Below, in pieces: positions 31,406-41,691 of a DNA stretch of 64,000 bases (positions are counted from its first letter, which is position 1; each line of letters opens with the position of its first letter). Location: contig CAVUCL010000001.1 of assembly GCA_963740055.1 (NCBI GenBank), positions 806,001-870,000 of the forward strand, written 5' to 3'. Source of the DNA: WHSW01 sp963740055 (GTDB lineage: Bacteria > Actinomycetota > Thermoleophilia > Solirubrobacterales > 70-9). The notes under the pieces are model-generated. The model made no database searches. It was not told the DNA's origin and saw nothing but the letters and a program-made list of their open reading frames with translations. A program made the position numbers and the translations under genes.

Positions 31406-32609
31406 TCAGCGCCGATCGCTCGGTGGCGGCGGGACCGGATCCGTCTCGAAAGCGGCGAGCGAGGCCGCGCCGCGCCCGCGCTTTGGCCACGCGGCAAGCG
31501 ACTCGCGGCGGGCGAACCGCCAGATCGCACCGATCGCCGTCGCCTGCAGGAAGATCACCTGCGCGGCGAGGCGAGCGACGCGCGGCAACGGCAGCTCGTG
31601 CCAGCGCCGCCGGACCGCTGCCGCGCCGAGCAGGTGCAGGAGGGCGAAGCCGCGCGCGAGCCGGCTGCGGTGCAGCGAGAGCAGCGAGATCGCGATCAGG
31701 CTCAGGTGGGCGAGCGGGCCGACGACCGTACGCAGTAGCTTGTGGCCCCAGAGCTCGGCCGCCACCGGACTCCCGGGCGCGAGCAGGTGGCGCCGTCTGT
31801 GGAGCAGATCGAGCAGGCCGGCCTGGGTGCGGGTGCGGCGCTCCCACTCGACGCTCATCGACGGGGTCTCGGCTTCGACGGTTACCGCTTCGGGCTCGTA
31901 GCGGATCACGCCTCCGGCCTCGATCATGTCGAGCCCCATCCAGAGGTCGTCGACGGCGACATCCGCGGGCAGCGCCCGGAAGGCGGAGCGTCGGATCGCG
32001 ACCAGTTCGCCGACCACCCCGATCGTCGTCCGCCGCCGGGACTCGGCGCGCTTGATCAGCGACTCGATCGTCCAGTACAGGCCCTGGTCGGACTCGCTAA
32101 CGCGCTTCTCGCCGGCGACGGCGTCGACCGACGGGTCCTCGAACCAGCGCACGAGGGCGGCCAGCGACCCAGGCGCCAGGCTCGCGTCGGCGTCCGAGAG
32201 CACGACCACGGCGCCGGTCGCCCGCTCGACGCCGAGGTTGACGGCGGTCGCCTTACCACGGCGCACGCCGGGGGCGATCACGGTCGCCCCCGCGTCGGCG
32301 GCGGCTTCGGCGGTGGCGGAATCGTCGGCGACGACGATCATCTCGAGCTCGCCCGGATATCCGTCGGCGCGCGTATCCGCGATCTTTGCCGCGATCACGG
32401 CCTCCTCGCGGTAGGCGGGAACGACGACGCTGATCGCGGGCCATTCGGCCGGAGCGGGTGCGCTGGGCGCGCTCCGGCGGCGCCCCTCGAGCGCGAGCCA
32501 GACCGGATACAGGGCCGGTGACAGCGGCGAGCACGGCCAGGGTCGCGACCGCGCGCCGGAGCCCGCGTCGCTTGGCCGGCGCGGAGCCGGGATCTCGCCA
32601 ACTCGCCAT
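31406..32609 (-). CDS. GT2-family membrane glycosyltransferase, frameshifted near the N-terminus
   Basis: A processive-type GT2 enzyme of about 400 residues. After an N-terminal hydrophobic segment (RAVATLAVLAAV and LYPVWLALEG) comes the GT-A domain: ISVVVPAYREEAVIAAKIAD, VVLSDADASLAPGSL with the metal-binding D-A-D, and AVDDLWMGLDMIEAGG. An ERRTRTQAG motif resembles the R-x-x-R-x region of the family. Two more membrane segments follow (GPLAHLSLIAISLLSLH, LAAQVIFLQATAIGAIW). One frameshift at about 32520 splits off the first 35 residues. The start may be ATG 32609 or ATG 32621. Such enzymes extend a polysaccharide at the cytoplasmic membrane. Confidence 0.8.
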
Positions 32610-32667
32610 CCGCGGGATCATGCCTGCTGCTGCCGATGGGTCCGCCTCTGCCGATATCAACTCGCCG

Positions 32668-34877
32668 ATGAAGCGGGTCCTGCTCGTCGATCCCTCCGCC
32701 CGCGGAGGAATTGCGGCGCATACCGATCTCACCGCCGCGGCGCTGCGCGAGGCCGACGTCCCGGCCGAGCTGCTCGCTAGCCGCCTGCTCCCCGACGCGG
32801 GAGAGAGCATATCCGATCTGGCGCTGGCTGCCGGCGACCGACTGGGCCCGGGGCGCCCGCTCGGGCGGCGCCGCTGGGGGCCCTCGGTCGCTATCCGCGG
32901 CGCCTGGTCGAATGGCTGGGCTCCGCGGCCGCGACCGAGCTTGCGGTGCGCGCCCGGCGCCCCTCGCTGGTCGACTTCCAGGCGCCACTAAACCCGCGCC
33001 TCGATGGCCGCCTCGTCGCGCACCTGAGCCGGCAGCGGCCGGTGGTCTGGACCGCGCACGACCCGGTTCCGCTCGACGGCTCGCAGGCCGAGCGCGAGGG
33101 ATACGCGGCGATCTATCGCGCCGCCGATGCGGTCGTCGCCCATAGCTCGCAGGCGGCGGCCCAGATCGAGGCGCTGGCGGGGGTCGAACCGACGGTCCTG
33201 GAACTGATCGGACCGACCGGCCTCGTCCGCACCGAGTCCGCTCAGGCGCGGCGGTCGCTCGGGCTGCCGGCCGCCGAGCGGATCGTCGTGGCGCCCGGAT
33301 TCATCCGCTCCTACAAGGGCTACTCGCTGCTCGCCGATACCTGGGAGCGGCTCGGCTCGCGGGCGCCGCTGTTGCTGGTCGTCGGCGAGCTCGTCGACGA
33401 GCGCGAGCGCGAGGCGGTCGATCGTCTCGCCCGCAGCGGCCGAGCGGAGGTCCGGCTCGGCTTCGCCTCCGACGACGAGCTTCGACTCGCCTACTGCGCG
33501 GCCGACGCGATCCTGCTTCCGCACCTCCAGGCGAGCGACAGCGGCCTGCTGGACATGGCCGGAGCGCTGGGGGTGCCGGTGATCGCCTCCGACGTCCCGG
33601 CGCTGGCCGAGGCGATCGCGGCGCGCGGGGGCGGACGGGTGCTCGCGCGCGAGCCCGCACTCTGGGCCGATGCGGTGACCGGGGAGCTGCCGGATCCGCC
33701 GCCGGGCCCACAGGCGCAAGCGGCGCCGGGCGACGCGCGCCGCGCCGTCTACGAACGGGTGCTGCATCGGCGCGGCAGTATGGGCGCTGCCCGCTCGGGT
33801 GGTGCGCGCAGCCGCGCCTTGGTCGCCTACACCGACGCGACCGAGACCGGCGGCGCGGAGCTCGGGCTCGCCACCCTGCTCGCCGGACTGTCCGAGCGCC
33901 ACCGGGTGACGGTGATGGCCAGCGACGAAGCCGTCGGGCGCTGGATCTGCTCCCGCCGGGCCGACGCCCGACTCGAGCTCGTGCCGCCGGTGCGCGGGAA
34001 GTGGGACCTGCTCCCGATCCTCGCCCACCTGCGCGCGATCCGCCGCCTCGCGCCCGACGTCTTCCACGCCAACCTGCGGATCCCGTGGGCGGACCAGTAT
34101 GGGCTCGCCGCCGCCCTCTGGGCGCGCACCGGCGCGGTGATCGCCGTCGAGCAGCTGATCACACCGACGACCTCGGCGCTCCAACGGCGGCTGAAGCTCG
34201 CGACCTCGACCTTCCTCGACGGCCACGTCGCGGTCGGCGAGCGACTCGCACGCGAGATCGAGGGCGAGGTGGGACTGCCGCGGGGGGCGATCGGCTCGAT
34301 CCACAACTCGGTCGCGGAGCGAGAGGTCGAGGCACACGAGCGTCCCGCCGCCGGGCCGGTGATCGGCACCCTCGCCCGGCTCGCCCCCGAGAAGCGCCTC
34401 GACCTGATCGTGCGCGGGCTCGAGCGCCTCCCCGACGCGACCGCGGTGATCGTCGGCGACGGCGAGGAGCGGGCGCGGCTCGAGTCGCTGGCGGCCGAGC
34501 TCGGGGTCGCCGAGAGGCTGCTGATCACCGGCTGGACCGACGAGCCGCTGCCCTGGCTCGGCGCGTTCGACCTCTTCGTCCTGCCCTCGGACTTCGAGGG
34601 GCTCCCGCACGCGATCGTCGAGGCGATGCTCGCCGGCCTCGCCGTCGTCGCCACGGACGTCGGCAGCGTCGGCGAGGCGGTCGTCGACGGCGAGACCGGA
34701 GTCCTCGTGCCCGCCGGCGATCTGGAGGCGCTGGTTGCCGCGGTCGCACGCCTGCTCGACGACGCCGAGCTCCGCGAGCGGATGGGCGCCGCGGGGCGCG
34801 AGCGGGCGCGCGAGCGGTTCGCACCGCGGGCGATGGTCGCCGCCTACGAGCGCCTCTACGACGAGGTCACGGGTTGA
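32668..34877 (+). CDS. Double GT4 glycosyltransferase in one reading frame (N-terminal frameshift)
   Basis: Two complete GT-B glycosyltransferase units lie in one frame. Unit 1 (about 32668-33775) starts VLLVDPSARGGIAAHTDLTA and includes LVDFQAPLNPRLDG, VAPGFIRSYKGYSLLADTW and ASDSGLLDMAGALGVPVIAS. Unit 2 (from about 33825) starts LVAYTDATETGGAELGLATL and has GTLARLAPEKRLDLIV, VIVGDGEERARLE and LPSDFEGLPHAIVEAMLAG. No stop codon separates them; an in-frame ATG at 33780 could start unit 2 on its own. One frameshift near 32875 is needed to join the first 70 residues. It could be a true fusion or two genes that lost a stop by sequence error. The next gene starts by a TTGA overlap. Confidence 0.78.
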
Positions 34878-36325
34878 GCCTGCGGCGCGCCGACGCCCGC
34901 TTCCTCCTTCCCAGCCCGCCGCGCACCGCGCGTTTGCTCGAGGCGGGCGACGAGTGGGCCGAGGCGCTCGCCGAGGCCGGCGTCGAGGTGGTCGAATCGG
35001 GGCCCGCGGACATGGCGGTCGCCGGGTTGACGGCGGCGAAGCTGGCGCCGGCGACGGCCGCGCCCGCGCTCGTGATCGAGGGCCGGGCGCCGCGGCGCGA
35101 GCTCGCCGCCGCCGGCTACGCGGCGAGTGCCTTCCTGCCGCTGCCGGACCGCCGCGCGCCCGAGGTGATCCTGCCCCTGGGCCAGCCGCGGGCGCTCGGC
35201 TTCGCGCTGCGCGAGTTCACCGTGCCGACCCGGCGCTGGAAGCTGGCGCGCAACGCACTGATCGCGAGGCTGGCGCGCCACCGGGCGCTGCCGCCGATCC
35301 CGGGCCAGGTCATCGTCGCCTCCGATCCTCCGGGGCCGCCGTTCGCGGTCGCCGCGGCGCAGCGCCGGCTCGAGCTCGAGCGCGCCCCGGACTGGTTCCT
35401 CAGCCTCGGCGAGGGGGACGCGCTCACCCGTGGCGTCTTCCACCTCTTCGAGCCCGGCGGCACCGAGCCGCGATGGGTGTTGAAGTTCGCCCGCGTGCCC
35501 GGCTACACGGCGCCGTTCGAGCGCGATGAGCGCGGCCTGCGGCGCGTCGCCGCCGCCGGAGCGCCGCTCGCCGAGCACGCGCCGCGGCTGATCGAGCGGT
35601 TCGAGGTCGAGGGCCTGGCGGCGTCGCTGGAGACCGCGATCGCCGGCCGCCGCCTCTCCGACCTGATCGACGCCCCGGGCTCGGGGGCGACGGCGCGACG
35701 GCTGATCGGCGAGATCTGCGCCTGGCTGGTGGCGGTCGCCACGGCGACCGCGGCCGAGCCGAGCGCGCTCGACCCGGAGCGCGAGCGACTCGAGCGCGAG
35801 GTGCTGGCGCGCTGGGGCGAGCGCGCCGCGACCGCCGCGCCGCTCGCCCGGCTCGGTGCGGTGCCGGCGGTCTTCGAGCACCGCGACCTCGGCAGCTGGA
35901 ACCTGATCGCCGGCGGCGCCGGCTTCGCCGCGGTCGACTGGGAGTCGTCATGCGAGCGCGGGTTCCCGCTCTGGGACCTCGTCTACTTCCTCACCGACGC
36001 CCTCGCCCACCTCGACGGCGTCCCCGAGCTCGCCGCACGGCCAGAGCACGCGCGGCGGTTGTACCGCGGCGAGACGGCCTCCTCGGAGACGCTCTTTTCC
36101 TGGATCCGCCGACTCGTCTCCGCGCTCGACCTCGAGCCGGACGCGGTCGGCCCCCTGGTCACGCTGTGCTGGCTACACCACGGGGTCTCGCACCTCGCCC
36201 GGGGCGACGCGGTGGCGGCGTTCGCGCCCGGCGTCGCCTCGATCGAGACCCAGTTTCAGGGCATCGCCGAGGTCTGGATCTCCGACCCGGCGCTCGGCCC
36301 GGGCTGGGATCGCTGGAGGCGCTAG
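34874..36325 (+). CDS. Phosphotransferase-family protein (APH/choline kinase-like)
   Basis: A 483-residue protein whose C-terminal half is a kinase-like phosphotransferase domain: the catalytic loop FEHRDLGSWNLI (His near residue 336, with D and N) and the metal-binding AVDWE. The N-terminal 200 residues are of an unknown, small-residue-rich type. The likely role is phosphorylation of a sugar or alcohol for the polysaccharide, or decoration of it. It starts at TTG 34874 inside the stop codon of the double glycosyltransferase (TTGA), so translation is coupled. Its TAG stop overlaps the stop of the convergent GT2 gene in a shared CTAG. Confidence 0.78.
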   Translation: MSLRRADARFLLPSPPRTARLLEAGDEWAEALAEAGVEVVESGPADMAVAGLTAAKLAPATAAPALVIEGRAPRRELAAAGYAASAFLPLPDRRAPEVILPLGQPRALGFALREFTVPTRRWKLARNALIARLARHRALPPIPGQVIVASDPPGPPFAVAAAQRRLELERAPDWFLSLGEGDALTRGVFHLFEPGGTEPRWVLKFARVPGYTAPFERDERGLRRVAAAGAPLAEHAPRLIERFEVEGLAASLETAIAGRRLSDLIDAPGSGATARRLIGEICAWLVAVATATAAEPSALDPERERLEREVLARWGERAATAAPLARLGAVPAVFEHRDLGSWNLIAGGAGFAAVDWESSCERGFPLWDLVYFLTDALAHLDGVPELAARPEHARRLYRGETASSETLFSWIRRLVSALDLEPDAVGPLVTLCWLHHGVSHLARGDAVAAFAPGVASIETQFQGIAEVWISDPALGPGWDRWRR

Positions 36326-37363
36326 CCCTCAGCGCGGTTCGCCCCCGGCACCCTGATCCCCGAGGCGCCGGTGAACCCGCCGCGCTCGCGGCGCGCGTTC
36401 AGGCGCCGCGCGAGCCCCGGCGCGACCGCGACCGCGACCGACTTGAGCCGGGTCCGCGGGTCCTGCCCGCGGTCCCGGGCGACCGCGAGCGAGAGCCGGC
36501 GCGCGGCGGGGTCGCCGGCTCGCAGGGCGTCGCGGGCAACCGCGAGCGCGGCGGCGCGGCGGCGGCGCTCGAGCGACGCGTCGAGGATCCGGCGCTCGCC
36601 CGCGTCGAGCCCGAGCTCGGCGGCATGGTCGCGCGCCTTCTTCAGCGTCATCACCATTCCCGAGAGCATCCGCCCCCGGTCGCTGGAGAGCGCTCCGTCG
36701 TGGACCCGGTACTCGGCGAGCCGCTCGTCGACGAGGCCGGCCCGCGAGCCGCCGTAGATCATCCGCAGCCAGCAGTCCCAGTCGGTCGTCCAGCGGATCG
36801 TCTCGTCGAAGCCTCCGGCGGCGAGCAGCGCCTCGCGGCGAACGGCGACGTGGCCGAAGATGAAGTTGCGCTCGAGGATCGCGCGCCGCTGGTCGGCGAC
36901 CTCGAAGGTCCAGGTCTCGTCGTAGACGTTGCGGACCGGCCGGCCGTCGACGACCAGGGTCGCGTCGGTGGTCAGGATGTCGAGGTCCGGGCGGGCGGCG
37001 GCGAGCTCGCCGAGCGCCTCGAGACGCTCCGGCAGGTAGACGTCGTCGGCATCGAGGATCGCGACGAACTCCCCCGAGGCCGCCCGCGTGGCGGTGTTCT
37101 TGGCACCCGCCTCGCCGCGGTTGGGCTGAGCTCAGGACCGTCACCCGGTCGCCGAACGGTGCCAGCGCCGCGGCGGTCCCGTCGCTGGAGCCGTCGTCGC
37201 AGACGATCACCTCCGCCGGCGCGAGCGTCTGGGTGAGCGCCGAGTCGACCGTCTCGGCGATCGACGCGGCGGCGTTGTAGGCGGCGATCACGATCGAGAA
37301 GCTCGGCGGCCGCTCGAGCGGCGACGCCGGTGACTGGGCGAGCGGGGCCAGCGTCGGTCTCAC
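36322..37363 (-). CDS. GT2-family glycosyltransferase, frameshifted (paralogue 1)
   Basis: A GT-A fold glycosyltransferase of about 345 residues. The N-terminus starts at GTG 37363 and shows FSIVIAAYNAAASIAETVDS and VIVCDDGSSDGTAAAL. After a frameshift near 37125 come FVAILDADDVYLPERLEAL (metal-binding D-A-D), then AVRREALLAAGGFDET and TDWDCWLRMIYGGSRAGLVD. The C-terminal helical region ends in FTGASGIRVPGANRAEG. It is one of three close tandem paralogues (with 37360 and 39416) that share the GGSRAG/GSRAG(L/T)VDE block. The stop lies in a CTAG shared with the convergent phosphotransferase. Its GTG start overlaps the TGA of the next gene upstream. Confidence 0.78.
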
Positions 37364-38401
37364 GCCCGCCCCCGGCGCTCGCCCGGGCGCGCGAGCCGGC
37401 TCGAAGCGCGGCCGCCCCGCGCGCGCCGGCCGAGCACCCGGCCGGTCAACCTCGGCGCCAGCGCCGCCAGCGCCGCCTTGATTCGCGTCCGCGCTGCGTG
37501 GCCGTCGCCGACCGCGACCGCGAGCGCCCGCCGGCGCGCGTCAGGGGCGCCATCGCGCAGCGCCGCCTCCGCTGCGGCGAGGTCGGCCCGCGCTCGGTGG
37601 GCGGCCAGCGAGCGGTCGAGGACCGGGCGCAGCCGAAGGTCGAGGTCCGGGCGGTGCGCGACCTTCTCGAGCGCCCGCACCCGATCGCGCAGCGCCGGCG
37701 CCCGGTCGGCGGTGAGGCTCGCCGGCGTCATCCGGTAGACGGCGAGCGGCTCGTCGACCGTCCCGGCGCGCGAGCCGGACAGGATCAGCCGGATCCACAG
37801 GTCCCAGTCCTCGGCGGTCACCAGATCCTCGTCGAAGCCGCCGACCTCGAGCACCCGCTCGCGGCGCGCGGCCGAGTTGCCGAGCAGGAAGCTGCGCTCG
37901 AGGATCGCCGCCGGCTGATCGGCGACCGCAAACGGGTGCTGCGGCGTCGTTGAAGGTGCCCGCGGCGCTCGCCCTCGACCTCGAGGTAGGCGTTGGTGGC
38001 GAGGATGTCGAGGTCGGGCCGCGCCGCGCCGAGCTCGGCCAGCGCCTCGAGGCGCCCGGGGAGGTAGAGGTCGTCGGCGTCGAGCAGGGCTACGAAGTCG
38101 GCCGAGGCCCGCGCGATCGCCGCGTTGCGAGCGGCGGCGGCTCCGCGGTTGTCCTGGCGCACGAGCTGGACGGCGTCGCCGAACCGCTCGATCGCCGTCC
38201 CGGTCCCGTCCGTCGACCCGTCGTCGCAGACGACGATCTCGAGCGGCGGGCGCGTCTGCGCGAGCGCCGATTCGACCGCCCGGCAGCGATCGATGCCTCG
38301 GCGTCGTGAACGGCGATCACGACCGCGAACGATGGTGGCGGCCCCGGCTCGGCCGGCTCCGGCGAGGGAGCGAGCAGGTCGATCATCGGGCTGGGCGGCA
38401 T
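37360..38401 (-). CDS. GT2-family glycosyltransferase, frameshifted (paralogue 2)
   Basis: A GT-A glycosyltransferase of about 345 residues. It starts at ATG 38401 with PPSFAVVIAVHDAEASIAA. After a shift near 38280 the frame reads VESALAQTRPPLEIVVCDDG and ADFVALLDADDLYLPGRLEA, and after another near 37945 it reads VGGFDEDLVTAEDWDLWIRL and GSRAGTVDEPLAVYRM. It overlaps the start of paralogue 1 by 4 bases (GTGA), so the pair is read as one unit. The start is divergent from the deacetylase at 38419 with only 17 bases between them, leaving little room for two promoters. Confidence 0.78.
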
Positions 38402-38418
38402 GCCAGACTGCGCCCGCT

Positions 38419-39419
38419 GTGAGTCCCTTCGCCGTGCTCAAGCGGCTGGCGCGGTCGCTGCCCGCACCCCTGGCGCGCGCCCTGGCGTGGGCTCGTCGAC
38501 CGCCGCTGCCGTTGGTCGCGGCGCCCGGTCGCGATCGCGCTCTGCTACCACCGCGTCAGCGACCCCGCCGGGGACAAGGCGACGGAGTTGGTGCCGGCGC
38601 TGGGAACGTCGGAGTTCGAGGCTCAGGTCCGCCACCTGGCGGGACGCTACCGCCTCGTCCGGGCGTCCGAGCTCGTCGCGCGGCCGGCTCGCGACGGCGC
38701 GGACAGCCGCTGCCGCTCGCGATCACCTTCGACGACGACCTGCCGACCCACGTCACCGACGCCGCGCCGATCCTCACCCGGGCCGGCGCGACCGCCACCT
38801 TCTTCGTCAACGGGGCGTCGCTCGACGGGCCGCACGAACTGTGGTTCGAGCGACTCCAGCGGGCCTGGGACGCCGGGCTCATCGACCGCGCCTGGACCGA
38901 CGCCCGGGACTCGCGGTGGCGCCCGGGACGATGAGCGAGATCCGCGGGCTCGCCGAGTCGATGCGGCGGCTCCCGGCGAGACGACGGGCGGAGGTCTCGG
39001 CCGAGCTCGAGCGGCTCGCCGGTCCCGACCGGACCGAGTCGGGACTGCGGTCGGCCGACGTCCGGGCCCTGGCCGACGGTGGATTCGAGATCGGCTTTCA
39101 CACCGTCGGCCACGACGTGCTGCCCGCGCTCGACGACCGGGCGCTCTCGCTGGCGATGACCGACGGCCGCGGCGAGGTCGAGCGAGCCGCCGGGCAGCCG
39201 GTGTCGTGCATCGCCTATCCGCACGGCGAGGCCGACTCCCGTGTCGCGCTGACAGCCGCGGCCGCCGGCTTCGAGCACGGGTTCACGACGCGCGCGGCCG
39301 GGCGGTCGATGTCAGGCGACGATCCGATGCTCCTCGATCGCATCTACCCGGAGTTCGGCTCGGCCGAGCGGCTCGGGCTCGAGCTGGCGGTCCGGGCGGT
39401 GCACAGGCGCCGGGCCTAG
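38419..39419 (+). CDS. Polysaccharide deacetylase (NodB-like), frameshifted
   Basis: A carbohydrate esterase 4 enzyme of about 330 residues. From GTG 38419 it reads VSPFAVLKRLARSLPAPLAR, then after shifts near 38520 and 38700 LAITFDDDLPTHVTDAAP (catalytic aspartates) and ATFFVNGASLDGPHELW. After one near 38930 it reads ALADGGFEIGFHTVGHDVLP (metal histidines) and SCIAYPHGEADSRVALT. It is a paralogue of the intact deacetylase at 23679-24686, with matching block order and spacing. It lies on the opposite strand from the GT2 paralogues on either side. Its TAG stop is shared with the convergent GT2 at 39416 in a CTAG. Confidence 0.72.
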
Positions 39420-40467
39420 AGTCGCGGCATCGGCCGGCGAGTCGCGACCGGCCCCGATCGAGGTTGCGGCGTCGGACCGCCCGCGCGGCAACGCCGGGGC
39501 CGCGGCGGCCGCGAGCGCCCGCGCTCGCGTGCGCGCCGAGAACCCCCGGCCGATGGCGACCGAGGCCGCCCGCCGGCGCCTGCGCGGCCCGTTGGAGAGC
39601 AGCGCCTGCTCGAGCCCGGCAAGCGCCGCGTCGTGCCGTAGCACGCCGAGCCGCCAGTCGAGCGTCTCGCGCTCGTCCCGGCTGAGCTGATCGCGGATCG
39701 GCGCGGTCGCCGCTTCGATCGAGGTCACCGTCCAGCGCAAGTGATCGACGTAACGGTCGCTCGGGCTTCCCGCGCGCAGCCGGTAGGTCCCGAGCGGCTC
39801 ATCGACGAGACCGGCGCGGCTGCCGCTGAGGATCATCCGCATCCAGAGGTTGATGTCCTCTGCGCCGCCGCCGATCGACTCGTCGAACCCGCCGAGCGCG
39901 AGCATGCGAGCGCGGCCGCAGGGCGGTCTGGATGAAGACGAAGTTGCGCCGGATGATCCCGTGCCGCTGGTCGTCGGTCACGAATCTCGCCGGTCGCGGT
40001 AATAGCGGCCCACGATCTCGCCGTCGCGCTCCATGTACGCGTCGGCGACCAGCATGTCAAGGTCCGGCCGTTCGACGGCGAGCTCGCCGGGCGCGGCCAG
40101 CCGGCCGGGCGCGTAGAGGTCGTCGGAGTCGAGGATCGCGATGAAGTCGCCGCTCGCCGCGCCGCGGCGACGTTGCGTGCCGGCCCTGGCCCCGGTTCGA
40201 CTGGCGGATCAACGTCACGCGATCGCCGAATCGACGTTCGATGATCGCCGCCGTTTCATCGGTGGATCCGTCGTCGCAGACGATCACCTCGCGCGCCGGC
40301 GTGGTCTGGTCGAGCGCCGAGTCGATCGTCTCGGCGATCGTCTCCTCCGCGTCGTAGGCCGCGATCATGATCGAGAAGGCGGGCGCAGACCCGGGCTCGA
40401 GCGGGCGGTCGGACGGCTGGGCGAGATGCTGCGGGCTGGTGATGGCGTCGATCCTCGTCCTGGACAA
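39416..40467 (-). CDS. GT2-family glycosyltransferase, frameshifted (paralogue 3)
   Basis: A GT-A glycosyltransferase of about 345 residues. From TTG 40467 it reads FSIMIAAYDAEETIAETIDS and VIVCDDGSTDETAAI, then after a shift near 40175 FIAILDSDDLYAPGRLAA, and after others near 39980 and 39905 MLALGGFDESIGGGAEDINL and WMRMILSGSRAGLVDEPLG. The C-terminal helical part ends near 39416 in a frame ending MPRL and TAG; one more shift near 39450 is needed. Without it the frame would run 100 bases into the deacetylase. Block order matches the other two paralogues. It is divergent from the intact GT4 gene at 40486. Confidence 0.72.
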
Positions 40468-40485
40468 CCGATAGGGATATCGGTC

Positions 40486-41691
40486 ATGGCGGCGTCAGCG
40501 CGAGTGCTGGTCCTGACCCACGAGCCGCCGCTGCCCGCGGTCAGCGGCGGCAGGGTACGCGACTGGAACCTGATCCGCCAGCTCCACGCCCGCGGCTGGA
40601 GCCCGGCGCTGTTCGCCGTCACCGGCGCGGAGCCGCCCGGCGCACCAGAGCTCGCGCAGCTGCGCGAGCTCTGCTCGCCCGTGGTCCTGCGCCCCCATCG
40701 CCAGCGCTCGGCCGCCAACCTGCTCCGCGTCGCGGGGGGGATCGCGACCGGGCGCCCGTTCCAGCGCACCTACTTCTACTCGTCCGCCGGCCGGCGGGAG
40801 GTCGAGCGGCTGCTCGCCGCGGAGCGCTTCGACGCGGTGCTCTGCTCGCAGCTCTACATGCATCCCTACATCCCCGCGGCGGCGCTGGACCGCGCAGCTC
40901 TCGACTGCCACAACTCCGAGCTGGCACGGATACGGTCGATGGCGGAAGCCGAGAGCGGCGGCCCGCGGGCCCTGGTGGCACGGCTTCAGATCGGGCCCGT
41001 GGGCCGATACGAGCGCCGGGCCGCCGGCGAGGTCGCAAGGGTGCTCGCCGTCTCGGAGCCCGAGCGCGAGTACTTCGAGCGCCTCGCCCCGCGAAGGGTG
41101 AAGCTGATCCCGAACGGGGTCGACTGCGAGCGGATCGCGCCGGTGTCGGGTCCCGGTCGCGACCTGCTCTTCCTCGGCAGCCTCGACTACAGCGCCAACG
41201 CCGACGCCCTCGTTCACCTGGTGCGCGACATCCTGCCCGCGGTCCGCAGCGAGGGCGTGACCGTGAACGCGGTCGGCGGCGGCGCGGCGAGCGACCTGCT
41301 CGCGCTCCAGGGCGAGTCGGCGATCCCGTTGGGGTTCGCCGGGCGGGTGCCCGACACGGCGCCGTGCTTCGCCGCGGCCCGCGCGATGGTGGCCCCGCTG
41401 CGCTTCGGCGGCGGGACCCGGCTGAAGATCCTCGAGGCGCTCGCCCGAGGGGTTCCGGTGATCAGCACCGGTCTCGGCGCCGAGGGACTCGGGCTCGTCG
41501 ACGGCGAGGACGTCCTCCTCGCCGACGATTCCGTCTCGTTCGCGCGCGCGATCGACCGGCTGCTCGCCGACGACGAGCTCTGGCACCGGCTCTCGGCCAA
41601 TGGCCGGCGGACGGCAGAGGAGCGCTTCGACTGGCCACCGATCGGCGCTGAGCTCGACCGCGTCCTACGCGAGCTCGCTGGCGCCGCCTAG
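40486..41691 (+). CDS. GT4-family glycosyltransferase
   Basis: An intact 401-residue GT-B glycosyltransferase, similar to polysaccharide glycosyltransferases of the GT4 (WcaC-like) group. The N-terminal domain has VLVLTHEPPLPAVSGGRVRD and the C-terminal donor domain has LLFLGSLDYSANADALVHLV. Near residue 300 comes APLRFGGGTRLKILEALARG, the donor-binding region with the E-x7-E-like pattern. It lacks membrane segments and would act at the inner face of the membrane on lipid-linked intermediates. The stop TAG is shared with the convergent methyltransferase in a CTAG at 41688-41691. Confidence 0.88.
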   Translation: MAASARVLVLTHEPPLPAVSGGRVRDWNLIRQLHARGWSPALFAVTGAEPPGAPELAQLRELCSPVVLRPHRQRSAANLLRVAGGIATGRPFQRTYFYSSAGRREVERLLAAERFDAVLCSQLYMHPYIPAAALDRAALDCHNSELARIRSMAEAESGGPRALVARLQIGPVGRYERRAAGEVARVLAVSEPEREYFERLAPRRVKLIPNGVDCERIAPVSGPGRDLLFLGSLDYSANADALVHLVRDILPAVRSEGVTVNAVGGGAASDLLALQGESAIPLGFAGRVPDTAPCFAAARAMVAPLRFGGGTRLKILEALARGVPVISTGLGAEGLGLVDGEDVLLADDSVSFARAIDRLLADDELWHRLSANGRRTAEERFDWPPIGAELDRVLRELAGAA

